This document shows, piece after piece, positions 26,711 to 37,709 of a stretch of DNA of 64,000 nucleotides. The stretch covers positions 28,766,882-28,830,881 of the forward strand of contig OU744730.1 of assembly GCA_916613615.1 (NCBI GenBank). Reading direction: 5' to 3'. The notes under the pieces are model-generated. The model was given only the letters and a program-made list of their open reading frames with translations, made no database searches and was not told the DNA's origin. Origin of the DNA: Steromphala cineraria (lineage: Eukaryota > Mollusca > Gastropoda > Trochida > Trochidae). The number at the start of each line of letters is the position of its first letter. Position 1 is the first letter of the stretch. The position numbers were made by a program, and so were the translations under genes.

Positions 26711-28740
26711 TATTAAATCTCACAATACAATCTTCTGAATGATGTATGAAATATATGACGAGTTTTGATTACATTGATAAGTGAAGCAGCGATCTAATGA
26801 AATCCGATAACATCTGCAAACTTGTAGATGTAAAACAGATGCTTTTCACGATGGAAATAAAAGTTCGGATTTAACAACATTAAAACGAGTCAATAACGTG
26901 AATAATGATCACGAAATATTAAAGATTAATGTATTTCTGGGGTCCGTTTTAATCGTTTCGAATATAAAAAATGTGTATATATAATCATTAAAGGTACTTT
27001 AATTGCTAACATTTCCACCAATTGATATTTAACTAGCGTTCTTAAGAAAGGGTACCAACGCAAGTTAATTTCATTCACGGGTGATTCTTACGGCTGATAA
27101 ACTCACAGGAATCCAACTTACTTTGAGTTGTTGTTCGGAATCTTTATCTTTTGATATTTGCGAAAAACACGCTTTTATAAATAGCGCCGATTTGGAATCA
27201 CCTTAATTCGTTGAGAGAGCATAGTGAAATTGAGTATTTTTTATGCTTCAAAACGTCAAACGGTAAAGATGCGTCAACGAATTAATGTTAAAAAAAGGAG
27301 CTTAACATCGACATTATTATTTTCTGACATTGATAATGTATCAATTCTTAACTTTCATGCAAGACATGAAGTTCAAAAAATATTTTGAATCTGCGATTTA
27401 TGCACCCATGTGTCTTTAAACAGCCACATTATTTTTTCTTTAAGACTGAATTTGTGTATTCTTTTTGACAAGAATTATTCTTATATAATCTTTTATATTC
27501 TTCGGGTTTATCGGGGAAAAGAATTTAGCTTTGACGATGTTTATCGGGGGAAAGAATTTTGCTGTGACGATATTGAAAGCTTTTTAGGGGGAAACCTCTC
27601 TCTACACAATTATCTGAATTGGCAACAAGCAAAAACTACATTTATTGTAAATACCATTTTAAAATTCTATTCTATAAGTAGTTTAGTTTAAACGAACGTG
27701 TTACCAAAGTATATTGTTTAAGGATATCCAAGTTCTTTATTCACTGAAAAGCGACGTTTTGGTAAAGATAATTTTACCGGTTTCAAAGTATATTGACAGG
27801 AGGAATACAACTACATGTATAGCAGTAGTTGTTTACATTAAGGAGAGATGGGACAAACAACTTAAATATTTTAGAATGCTCTTTCTTTTCGTACATTGGT
27901 TATATTGTATGTGTATATTGCAGATATAAAATAAAAGACAGAGATCGCCGAACGAATTTCGGCGCTACAACCATTTGAAATTTGTGTCAACGTGAGAAAT
28001 GTCGAAAAAGTGGCAACAATGTTAGAAGTTATTTTTTAGATAAAAGTAGCTGTAATTAAAGCTGGGAATAAACATTACAAAGCTTATTTAGTGACTTTTT
28101 GACAAAGATATATTTAGAAATAAAAAAATACTAAATAAAAGTAATTATGACATTAAAAACGAAATTGTGATTTACGATATTTTTTTCTAAACGATTTGAT
28201 AAATTATATTCATGCGTCCCATCTCTCCTTAACAACAAATGAGATAACAACGAGAAAACAATGCATAACAATGACGATAAGCAAATCCGATGTGCATGAA
28301 AGGAGAGAGCAATTACCATGATAAACGTTACGTTTTTTTGTAAAAGCAACATTTGGATTGTTAAAGAATTTTTCTTCACAATTTGTCATATCTGTTTTTT
28401 GAATCACTCTTTTCTCCACAAACATGCTACAATACTTAAAGTATAGTAATATCCATGGCTGCCGTCGTGTGTGACACATCTGATGAAACCTTGACAGCTA
28501 GATACATCGATATTATGTGATTGTGTGTAGACAGTCATCATACGTCTGATGCTTATGATATCAATGATTATGTGACTAAGATTACATCTCTTGTGACAAT
28601 ACGGGTTTGAAATCTTGATGATGTCATTCGTCACTATACATGTAAGTTCTGTATCACATTAATGAAGCCTTATCAACTGAATTATGACTTTCATTCTGGA
28701 TGAATGACGAGAAATCCTCTAGGTGATGAACGAACTTTAA

Positions 28741-29092
28741 AGGGGCAAGAGCACGTTTTAAGGGCAAATATAAGGTGCTTTCAGGAAAATGAAAATAAAT
28801 GGTTAAAATTTGAATACAATGTACACGTGTATTTAAAGTAATTGAAACAGTTTTAAATCAAATATATATTGTAAAATTCATCCATGCGATTCTTTTTTCC
28901 CACACAAAATAAATTAGACGTGTTCACACAAAAATGGCCGAAATGGACTTTATGTAAATCTTTATAATTTGTTCTCTGACTATGGATGATTGGTTGTATA
29001 ATGAGATTTTTGACACTATCAAAATAATAATTTAGTATTAACGTTCAATTATCAGTCGAAAATTGAAAATGTAAAATTTTCCAAAAACCCCT
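28741..29092. mobile_element. TTAA-flanked MITE, copy 3a (older, inverted)
   Basis: Inverted relative to the next two copies and more diverged. Left TTAA at 28737-28740; its right TTAA (29093-29096) is shared with copy 3b. Confidence 0.82.
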
Positions 29093-29096
29093 TTAA

Positions 29097-29452
29097 AGGG
29101 GCAGTAGCACGTTTTTTGAGAATTTTATATTTTAAAATGTTCACTGATAATTGTATGTTAACGCTAAATGTATAACTTTGATAGTGTCAAAAATCTCATT
29201 ACACAAGCCAATCATTCATAGTCAGAGAACAAAGTATGAAGATTTACCTAAAATTCATTGGCGGCCATTTTTTTGTGAACACCTTTAATTCATTTTGTGT
29301 AAGAAAAGGAATCGCATGGCTAAACTTTACATTATATATTTGAATTATTACTGCTCCATTTGGTTTGAATACATTGCCTTTCAATTGGAACCATTTATTT
29401 TAATTTTCCTGACATCACCTTATATTCCCTCTAAAAACGTGCTACTGCCCCT
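29097..29452. mobile_element. TTAA-flanked MITE, copy 3b
   Basis: Full-length copy of about 356 bp. Shares a single TTAA with each neighbour (29093-29096 and 29453-29456). Confidence 0.88.
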
Positions 29453-29456
29453 TTAA

Positions 29457-29813
29457 AGGGGCAGTAGCACGTTTTTTGATAATTTTATTTTCTGATTTTT
29501 TTCACTGGTAATTGTAAGTTAATGCTTAATGTATTATTTTGACAGTGTCAAAAATCTCATTACACAAGCGAATCATCCATAGTCGGAGGACAAAGTATGA
29601 AGATTCACATAAAATCCATTGGCGGCCATTTTTTGTGAACACCTTTAATTCATTTTGTGTAAGAAAAATGAATCGCATGGCTAAACTTTACGTTATATAC
29701 TTTAATTATTACTGCTCAATTTAGTTTAAATACATTGTCCTTTAATTGGAACCATTAATTTTCTTTTTCTTGACATCACCTTGTATCCCCCCTAAAAACG
29801 TGCTACTGCCCCT
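29457..29813. mobile_element. TTAA-flanked MITE, copy 3c
   Basis: Full-length copy of about 357 bp with TTAA at 29453-29456 and 29814-29817, same orientation as 3b. Confidence 0.88.
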
Positions 29814-29819
29814 TTAAGT

Positions 29820-31500
29820 GATGAACGAGCTTTGAAACAGTAACAAATGTCAAGTTAATTGTTGCCAATAAAAATGTGTCTGAAATAATGTCAGAATTCA
29901 TCTATACGATCTTGTTTTAAACAAAATGATACATTTACATGTAGATAGAAAAACGATGGATAGATAAATCATGTCTCTAATTATCTCATAGCTTTATTTC
30001 CTTCTAAAGCTTTCGAAGTGATAAATTCTGTATTCGCAGTTAAGAAATATAACTGTTACGATGTTTTACTTTTGATCAAGTTCTTAGAATTAGGATTGAT
30101 AATCAGACAGTTGGAAAGTGATGTTTTAAAGGTTCAATGTTACAAAATACAACATTTTAGAAGATATCAATATCCTATAGACAATAATAATATAAATAAA
30201 TAATATATATAAATAACTTTTTTATTCAGGTGGTTAGGCGAATGACTCAGTCAGAATTTGTACAAAAGATGCATTTTTAGTGAGTGCTGCAAACATACCG
30301 AAAATCAATACAGCACAATCACATCGTTCTTTTCAATTTATCAAAAGATTACAGTTTTCCTTACCCGAAATGTTATCATATGCTTGATGTTTTTCTAATA
30401 AAAAAAATAATATGCTCAAAATAATTTTTTTCTGATAGAGGTTTACGCTGACAAACTCTGATGATCGACTCTCCAATATTTAAAGACCCCAAAAGATAAG
30501 ACATGTTTTTCGTGTAAAAATCATATACATGTATGTCTGTCGAAACATCCTTTTTCATGTCTGAAAATATATTTGGTACTATTCTGATAGCTCTTGTCTT
30601 GAGTGATGTACCCCCAAACTGAAAATGCTTTTGAATGAATGATAACGTGACTTTTATCCAACTAGTACTGTTTTATAATCGCCCAAGAACCCGTTCACAT
30701 GTAAAATGTTCAATTAAATTATCAGCACATTAAAAAATTTAAACTGTTATTGGTTGTATAAAGGTACATGTGCCACTCCTCAGCGATATATTGTCATATT
30801 GTTTGTAAGTGAAAGACGTTTGATCAATAAAAGGAAATATATGCAATAGACATGTACAAAATCGGAACCCATATTTTTACAAAAATATGATGACAATTTG
30901 GTTGATGTTAATGTTTGCGTTGTCACAATACACCGTGTACTATATGATCAATTGCTGCATATGATATCTAACATTTAGTAAAGAACTATTTTAAAATGAT
31001 TCAGCATTCAGCATTTAATAGAAATATTGAGCATATGAAAAAGTCAAACTGTAGACAAAATTGTTTTTAAGCAAATTTAAAACGCGTTCACCAAACAAAA
31101 CGCCGCCTAAAATCGTTTTATATGTTAAGATACCATAAAACTGATTTATATTATCATATTTAATAATAATTATTGAGAATATTTTATTTTGTTTATATTA
31201 TTACGAAGAATGCGTGTTCGAAATTCAAGTAGAACTTCTTTCATAACAAAACCTTTAAAAAGTGAATACCTGGAGTATATTGATATACACTAAGTATGCC
31301 AGTGCAAATATCAGACAATATAGAATGTCTTTTAAAGTGTGACAAACTTTAAACCAAAATATATTCAATTCAGAAGTGACGATTGAATATTCGAAAAATG
31401 TTTTTCATTAAGGTAATGATTTTTGCAATTTAAAATTATTTAAAAAAATCTTAATCAGTATTATTATTATCATCATTAAATATATATCTAAATTGTTGAA
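29820..31500. other. Non-coding stretch below the orphan promoter
   Basis: Searched on the minus strand for a signal exon and knot exons belonging to the 31.5 kb promoter; none seen. Confidence 0.4.
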
Positions 31501-31512
31501 TATTCTACTTAC

Positions 31513-31600
31513 ATCAAAGGCTTTTCAACTTTGACTATTATCTGATAACCACGTGTTTTTTTATAGCACAATATTATCTAACAGCTATCATGTTGTCAGA
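31513..31600 (-). promoter_or_regulatory. Orphan promoter and 5' UTR exon of a lost or unseen sixth gene
   Basis: On the minus strand a TATAAAA box (31565-31559) is followed after about 30 bp by a short AG-rich leader ending TTTGAT|GTAAGT at 31513. A TCTGACAAC word lies upstream near 31598. Spacing and motifs match the five expressed-looking genes. No signal or knot exon was found downstream (27-31.5 kb); the three-MITE array at 28.7-29.8 kb lies there. Either the coding part was deleted or it is too diverged to see. Confidence 0.45.
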
Positions 31601-32807
31601 GTTCGCAGATAATAAAACGTTATTGTAGTTAGTTACCGTTGATTACTTTCCTGTCTCATGTTAAAACGTGATATTATTGCACTATATCGCGTATGTAAAT
31701 GTTAATAACCTCTGACAAGGTTATTCTGTTGGCTCAAATTGGCAAGGTGTCAACGTCGAATCTGGAACCGAAACTAAAATCTCATAAACATTGATTTATA
31801 CTTATCAATACAACTCATTGTGATATACATGTGATGAACGTAACCCTGGAACAAGAACGAACCCGTAATATATTGTAGTATACTAGTAGGAGTGTCTAAC
31901 TATTAAGCAAAATCAAATGATTTGCTTTCAGTGTATAGACAATTGTTTAAGATGGATTTCGATATCAAGATTGCCGCTATTATAAAAATGTTACTTTATC
32001 TTTTTAAACTGGAAAGATGTGCAGTCATGCACTCTGATGTTCCCCGCCACAATTTTTTATCAAACCTCATCGTCTTAGCCTTATTTGCAAGATATTAAAA
32101 AAAATACCATTTAGAATAAGGATAGTAGCAGTAGCACTAGGTCTAACCATATACCAAGTTTCGTAAAATATTACTAGATAGATTTGGAGATAGAGGACCA
32201 TACCCTCCATGCACTGAATTCGAATTGTTTCCATGGAAAACAGATAAAAAAATCGAAATTAACAAAAAAAGGTCTAACCATATACATACCACGTTTCGTT
32301 AATAAGATGTTCGGAACCAGGGAATCATGGACAACGGTTTGGTGGGGGACATTACAATACATTATCGAAATATATTATTGAGAATTTACATTGTATTGGT
32401 TCGTACAGTTTTAAATCGACCGCTGAAATGAGGGATGGTAAAACTGGAATAAAGTACAGTTACCTGCTATTCGAATAGTTTATTTTCTTCAATATTGAAA
32501 TGATAAAGCCTGTATATCCAGTCCAGATATCCAATACTAGCCCTAAAAAGACTTAATTGTTAACTTGAGATTGAATTACAGATGATGGACACGTGATTTA
32601 ATTAAATTGTTGAATGTGAAACCAAAAATCTTTTGGTCTAGGTCAACAAAGTATTGTCAATGATGAAACATGTACGAAGATGTTCAACTGGCTAATGCAT
32701 CAGACGGAAGTGTATGTAGTTATAATGCCAATATCACAATTATTCATATTACATTGTTTGCTACAATATACCAAAAGAACATATATAGATGTACACAGTT
32801 TACAATA

Positions 32808-33093
32808 ATTCACTAATTTAATCGTTATACGTGTATGTCTAACGAGAATGGTTGACCCTGAACATGTAACTGAGAATAAATCAGCGTTATTTTCTGGATA
32901 ACACGTTGTACCCATAATGCCTTGTAGTTGGTAGTGTATTGTCACCTTACAAGCGTGAATGAGCACCGATTGTAAAACTTTCTCAACCATCGAAAGTAAA
33001 CTACTTTTTATCAGTAGTTTAATTCTTAAGCTGATAAGGCATTCAGACGACTAGGGTCTGATTCAAATGGTGATGCAAAAAAGGGCAAACAAA
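32808..33093. repeat. 285-bp direct duplication, copy 1
   Basis: Closely matches 34313-34600 over its whole length, sharing GACCCTGAACATGTAACTGA and CATAATGCCTTGTAGTTGG. No open frame is conserved between the copies and no clear terminal repeats were found. Confidence 0.85.
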
Positions 33094-33184
33094 CGACTTA
33101 AATGATTAAAGTGAGATTTTATGGTGATTCTTATCCATTTATAGAAGGACTAAGAAATGAACAACTATGATATATTTTGGTATA

Positions 33185-33300
33185 TAAAAAATAGAAGGAC
33201 CTCTTCCTCGAGCTTTCCGTCAATAAAAGCTCCCCCTTTGTTTGCCACTTCCTCGGGCAGCGGGCATTCCTTGAAAGAAAGCCCTCGCAAAAGGTCCTTT
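33185..33300. other. GC-rich island with open frames on both strands
   Basis: About 110 bp much richer in G+C than the surroundings. The minus strand has an uninterrupted frame of about 40 codons containing ECPLPEEV and GGAFIDGKLEEE; the plus strand is also open. Ends carry GAAGGACCT and AGGTCCTTT as a short inverted repeat. Not recognised. Confidence 0.35.
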
Positions 33301-34039
33301 TCTCATATTAACAGAACATTTGTGCTAATTACCAACCTACATGTATGCAATACAAAACAATGTTCTTTTTAAGAGTTTGTCTCGACTATCACTGATTGTT
33401 ATGAAACCTAAAAACTTTAGACACACACAAAGGAAAATACACTCAGTGGCTATTAAAACGATACATGTCAAGATGGTAAATAACAAAGTCCTGTAGTCAG
33501 TGGAATGAGATTTAGAATTAATGCGTCTTGTGAAAACCAAGTCAAAATTTCTTTCATCAGAATATGATACTTTTATTTGTTTATGTCTGTTAAGATACAT
33601 TTTGGTCCCTAAAAAGGGTTTTCAACATAAATAGCATTTACATTTTTTTATTTGTTGACACATGTTTTATGTTGAACGCTTTAAAGTGAAATAAAGATTC
33701 TGACAAAAAATCTATTATTTTGATATGTGTAGTCAAAATCATTTACACAGAGGGAAAATCCACACTTTTGTGTTGTAAGTTGTAAGTTTTGAAAAACACA
33801 GAGGTGTGCTAAACCATAAACTTACAAGTTTTATTGTTTCATTTGAAAAGTGTTCAATGTTTAAGTATATGTAGATTTTTTTTGTACGGTGTACGTACTT
33901 ATTTCAGCAGTGATTCGCCTTGACATTTTTCGAAATAATGAACACTGTTCCAAATGCTGTCACATTATGTATGGCACTGCGTTTCAAATAAGCAGACCCT
34001 TTTTTTAATCAGCTTGTGTTGTAAACGATCTTATTACTT

Positions 34040-34320
34040 GCCCGTATAAGATACCACAGTGTTATATTTATACGGAAATATGAATTTAACAAGTATCATA
34101 TCACAGTATGGTGTTGTTTCGACGTCAAAATGTAACAACGTCGTCACAATGACTGCCGAGGCGCTGAAATGTTACTTTATGTACCCTGTTGGCAATTGTC
34201 AGGACAAGAAAGAAACAGTATCTAGGATACAAAACTTATTTCCATTTAATACTAGTTTCATTAAACTCGTGTATAAGTATGTTTCAAACTCGCTTTTGCT
34301 CGTTTTATACAAAATCATTT
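34040..34320. repeat. Hairpin repeat family 1, copy 2
   Basis: Diverged copy of 11205-11545, sharing CCCGT(G/A)TAAGATA, TCGTCACAATG and CTCGTTTTATACAAAATCATT. It abuts directly the second copy of the 285-bp duplication. Confidence 0.65.
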
Positions 34321-34600
34321 ACTAATTTAATCTTTATACGTGTATGTCTGACGAGAATGATTGACCCTGAACATGTAACTGAGGATAAATCAGCGTTATT
34401 TTCTGAATAACGCGTTGTACCCATAATGCCTTGTAGTTGGTAGTTTATTGCCACCTTACAAGCGTGAATGAGCACCGATTGTAAAACTTTCTGAAAGATC
34501 GAAACTAAACTTCTTTTTTATCAGCAGTTTAATGGTTGAGATGATAAGGCATTCAGGAGAATCGGGTCTGATTCAAATGGTGATGCAAAAAAGGGCAAGT
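34313..34600. repeat. 285-bp direct duplication, copy 2
   Basis: Second copy of 32808-33093, lying just downstream of gene 5. Confidence 0.85.
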
Positions 34601-34763
34601 ATGTGAATATATATATATATGTCTTACTTTTTCACAGGCGGACCCAAATTATAATGTGTTGTGACAAAAGAAAGAAATATGTCTTCATAACAATGCCCTT
34701 TTTTCTTAAACAAAATCAAACTCTCCATTCAATTAATAACAATCCATTAAACATTTTTCTTTT

Positions 34764-34995
34764 ACAAAGAAATTTATTCAAATGTTTGATTTAAATATCA
34801 TGTAATTTCTTACATGTTTATATTTAGATATCTAGTACAACTGGCAGGTTCTTCTGTTGCCAATGCCACCACGTCTTGTACAAAGAAATTTATTCAAATG
34901 TTTGATTTAAATATCATGTAATTTCTTACATGTTTACATTTAGATATCTAGTACAACTGGCAGGTTCTTCTGTTGCCAATGCCACCACGTCTTCT
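34764..34995 (-). repeat. 116-bp tandem duplication of gene 5 terminal exon 3' end
   Basis: Bases 34764-34879 and 34880-34995 are nearly identical (one obvious mismatch). Each unit holds the last codons of gene 5 with its TAG stop, the 3' UTR and a polyadenylation signal. The copy at 34880-34995 is attached to the functional exon; the other is a downstream orphan, leaving two AATAAA signals in series (34889-34894 and 34773-34778). Confidence 0.9.
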
Positions 34996-36238
34996 ACAAC
35001 GGAGTTGATCACAACATCTTTGACGTCCGAACTCCTCACATTCCTGGTTCAGTCTCCTACATCTGCCGTTATTCCCGTTATTCCCACCCTTAAACATAAC
35101 ATCCTTCTTTACAACAAGTGGCCATTCGTTACATGTAAAAGTAAATATGCAAGAAAAACCAATAATGTAAGGTCATAAATCAAAAACAATATTAAGCAAG
35201 AAAGTAAACAAATAATGATTTTCAAATTGTCTTTGTTAATGAACTTGGATTCTGCAACAATTGAGTTAACAAAAATTGTACTACTTTAATTTTCGTAGCT
35301 CGAGTATGTTTGGTTTTATGCATATCATGTATAGGTGTATGAGCTGTTTAAAATTGTGACAAAAACGTGACAAAGTCTTTTAAAGTGTTATATGGTTAAT
35401 CAGAAGATATTATTTTACACCATATAATTATATATCACTTCATTCATCTATTCCTTACTCCTATAATGTCATTTGTAATCATTCTAAAGTTGCTTCGACA
35501 TAGATCTTGGACCTATATAATTAGAATATCAATTCTTCGTTAAAGTCTGTTAAATATTCAATAGATTTGGATCAAAACATTTACGATAGTTGGATATGAA
35601 TCAATAAAACTGTCATCAGCTTGTCGAAAGCAATCTCATTTTGTCGTACATTTACAATGATCTCCATGACCTACCCTCCTGCGACAAAACTGGTTCTCAC
35701 ACTCCAAATTGTTGCAGCACTTCATGTTTCCAGTGTGTCGGCATCGCTCACCAACGTTCTGGCACTGAGTTATAATGATAATGATAATAACAACATCAAG
35801 AATTATGATAACACATTTTCTGAATAGGTATGATTTCAATGATCTTAATGGACAGGGGTAACATTCTTTGCGTTTTGCAAAGGTAACATTATATGCGTTT
35901 TGTCACGTTAAACATTGTTATTTGTTATTTATTGTTTATGATATACTAACTGTTCTAATACTACGATCTAATGATAATTGGTTCATTATTGTGTCCATGA
36001 ATTAGGTCTTATTCGTCGTATTTTAAAATCATCTTAGGGCGTTCTTGAAAGTATTCGGTCGACATGTATTTATGCCTATTTTTCATAATTTCAACATACA
36101 ATTCTAAATGTCAAAAGTTTTTCTTATGTCAATATCCTTGATAATGATACATACCCATCCTACCCCAAGAGGATCAACGTTAGCTGATGCTAAAACCGAC
36201 AGGGCCACAAGGCAGGCAACGAGAAGGATGGTTTTCAT
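34948..36238 (-). CDS. Gene 5: divergent secreted double cystine-knot peptide precursor
   Basis: Minus-strand coding exons are 36238-36155 (signal), 35764-35675 (knot 1) and 35088-34948 (linker, knot 2, stop), phase 0, giving 104 residues. Signal peptide about residues 1-19, then NVDPLGVGW, matching the GxGQ spacer of its relatives but with Trp. Knot 1 is C-x6-C-x7-CC-x4-C-x4-C ending in CRRR at a GTAGGT donor. The last exon, entered at TTTAAG, begins with an Asn/Gly-rich linker (GGNNGNNG), then knot 2: C-x6-C-x7-CC-x4-C-x11-C with several Arg clusters. Unlike genes 2-4, the linker sits wholly in the last exon. The chosen GTAGGT donor keeps phase; the alternative GTAAAT donor 13 codons later would not. 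The terminal exon is followed by a tandem duplication of its own 3' end. Polyadenylation signal 34889-34894. Function unknown. Confidence 0.82.
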
Positions 36239-36604
36239 GGCTTTACTGAAAAAAAAGAAATTAAAATTGATTAAATCTAAAATGATGCTGTCGTATTTGA
36301 TGTAAGTCAAGTAATGTTTAGTGACAAACCAAATGTCACGATATTTTTTTTACCTCATTTTAAAAAACGACAAACGAGTCCAGTATTGCAATGCACCATT
36401 TTATGCAATTTTATAATTCTCACTTCATCAATATACAGACAAAAGAAACTTAATCCTGTATTATCATACGAACAAAACAGCTTTACTTGAATATGTTCAC
36501 ATTCTGAAGTTTACACATATTCCAGAACGTTGACTAGTTGAGAGCATTATAATGGGATCGAGGTTAAAGAGGTTCATCAAATCATAAAATAACGTTCATA
36601 CTCG

Positions 36605-37424
36605 TGTGAACTCCCCAGAAAATACCTAACTTTAATCACTGTTAGGAAATATCGTAATTTGTATATAAGATTAAGATCTGGTTTATTACGATTGAAAGCT
36701 AATGAGGGAAGGTGGTCAAATATTGATTATTGTTTAAGAATATGTCCTCTCTGTAGTTGAGACGTTGAAAACGAATACCATTTTATACTTGTATGTGAAC
36801 ATAATAATGAATTGAGAAAACTGTATTTTCCAAAATTGTATTGTATTGCTTCATATAAGTTGAAGTTTAAAGGGGCAGTAGCACGTTTTTTGATAATTTT
36901 ATATTTTAATTTTATCACTCATAATTTTAAGTAAATGCTACATGTATTATTTTGACAATGTCAAAAATCTCATCACACAAGCCAATCATCCATAGTAAGA
37001 GGACAAAGTATGAAGATTGACATAAAATCCATTGGCGGCCATTTTGTGTGAACACCTTTAATTCATTTTGTGTAAGAAAGAGCAATCGCATCGCTAAACT
37101 TTACGTTATAGATTTGAATTAGTACTGGTCCATTTAGTTTAAATACATTGTCTTTCAATTGGAACAATTAATTTTCATTTTCCTGACATCACCTTATATT
37201 CCCCCTAAAAACGTGCTACTGCCCCTTTAAATGCCTTATGAATACGGAAAATGAAGCATTGATGCTTAATTTATGTAAATATGTTATTCAAAGCCTTGAC
37301 ATAAGGCAATCGTTACTCTAGTTATAATCATTGTAAATATTGTAGATGAAATATATTTCGAAATGTACATGAATATTGGCTTAAGGCCTTCACACATGAA
37401 TAAACACACTTGACTTGACTTGAA
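36605..37424 (+). mobile_element. Decayed LINE 3' end, split by a MITE
   Basis: From about 36650 the plus strand reads a LINE C-terminus like that at 6 kb (LYIRLRSGLLRLKANEGRW, then C-x2-C and H...C), with one in-frame stop. It is interrupted at 36867 by a TTAA MITE and resumes at 37231 as 3' UTR, ending in an AATAAA and a (CTTGA)n tail near 37407-37424. It overlaps the upstream end of gene 5's leader intron. Confidence 0.72.
36867..37230. mobile_element. TTAA-flanked MITE, copy 4 (nested in LINE)
   Basis: Element 36871-37226 (356 bp), TTAA at both ends, inserted into the LINE fragment and therefore younger than it. Confidence 0.88.
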
Positions 37425-37620
37425 CCCTTTCAAATCATGTGAACGTTCATCGGAGTTCGACTTTCAAGACTTCCACATAATAACTATTTAGCAATGGAAT
37501 TTTTAACCTACTAAGTTACTCACGTTTGAATGTAGCTTTGAAATGGTTCATTCTAAAGTTCAAATACAAAAATGACATTCAATTCTTAAATAAAAACTAT
37601 TATTTGGAGTTCATACTTAC

Positions 37621-37704
37621 ATATTGAGCTGTATCACCTTTGACGAAATGACCACTGTGCGCTGGTATTTTATAACAAAATCTTATCTCGACAACTGTCA
37701 ATAT
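37621..37704 (-). promoter_or_regulatory. Gene 5 core promoter and 5' UTR exon
   Basis: Minus-strand TATAAAA box at 37674-37668; leader exon ends at 37621 with CAATAT|GTAAGT. TATTGACAG lies upstream (about 37703-37695). The leader joins the acceptor at 36246-36248, a 1.4 kb intron. Start site about 37642 by TATA spacing. Confidence 0.65.
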
Positions 37705-37709
37705 GTCAG

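Noticed and set aside
28131..28634. Overlapping minus-strand ORFs below the orphan promoter, one with a hydrophobic stretch
   Set aside because: No knot-like cysteine spacing, no clean acceptor before an ATG, and the frames overlap each other.
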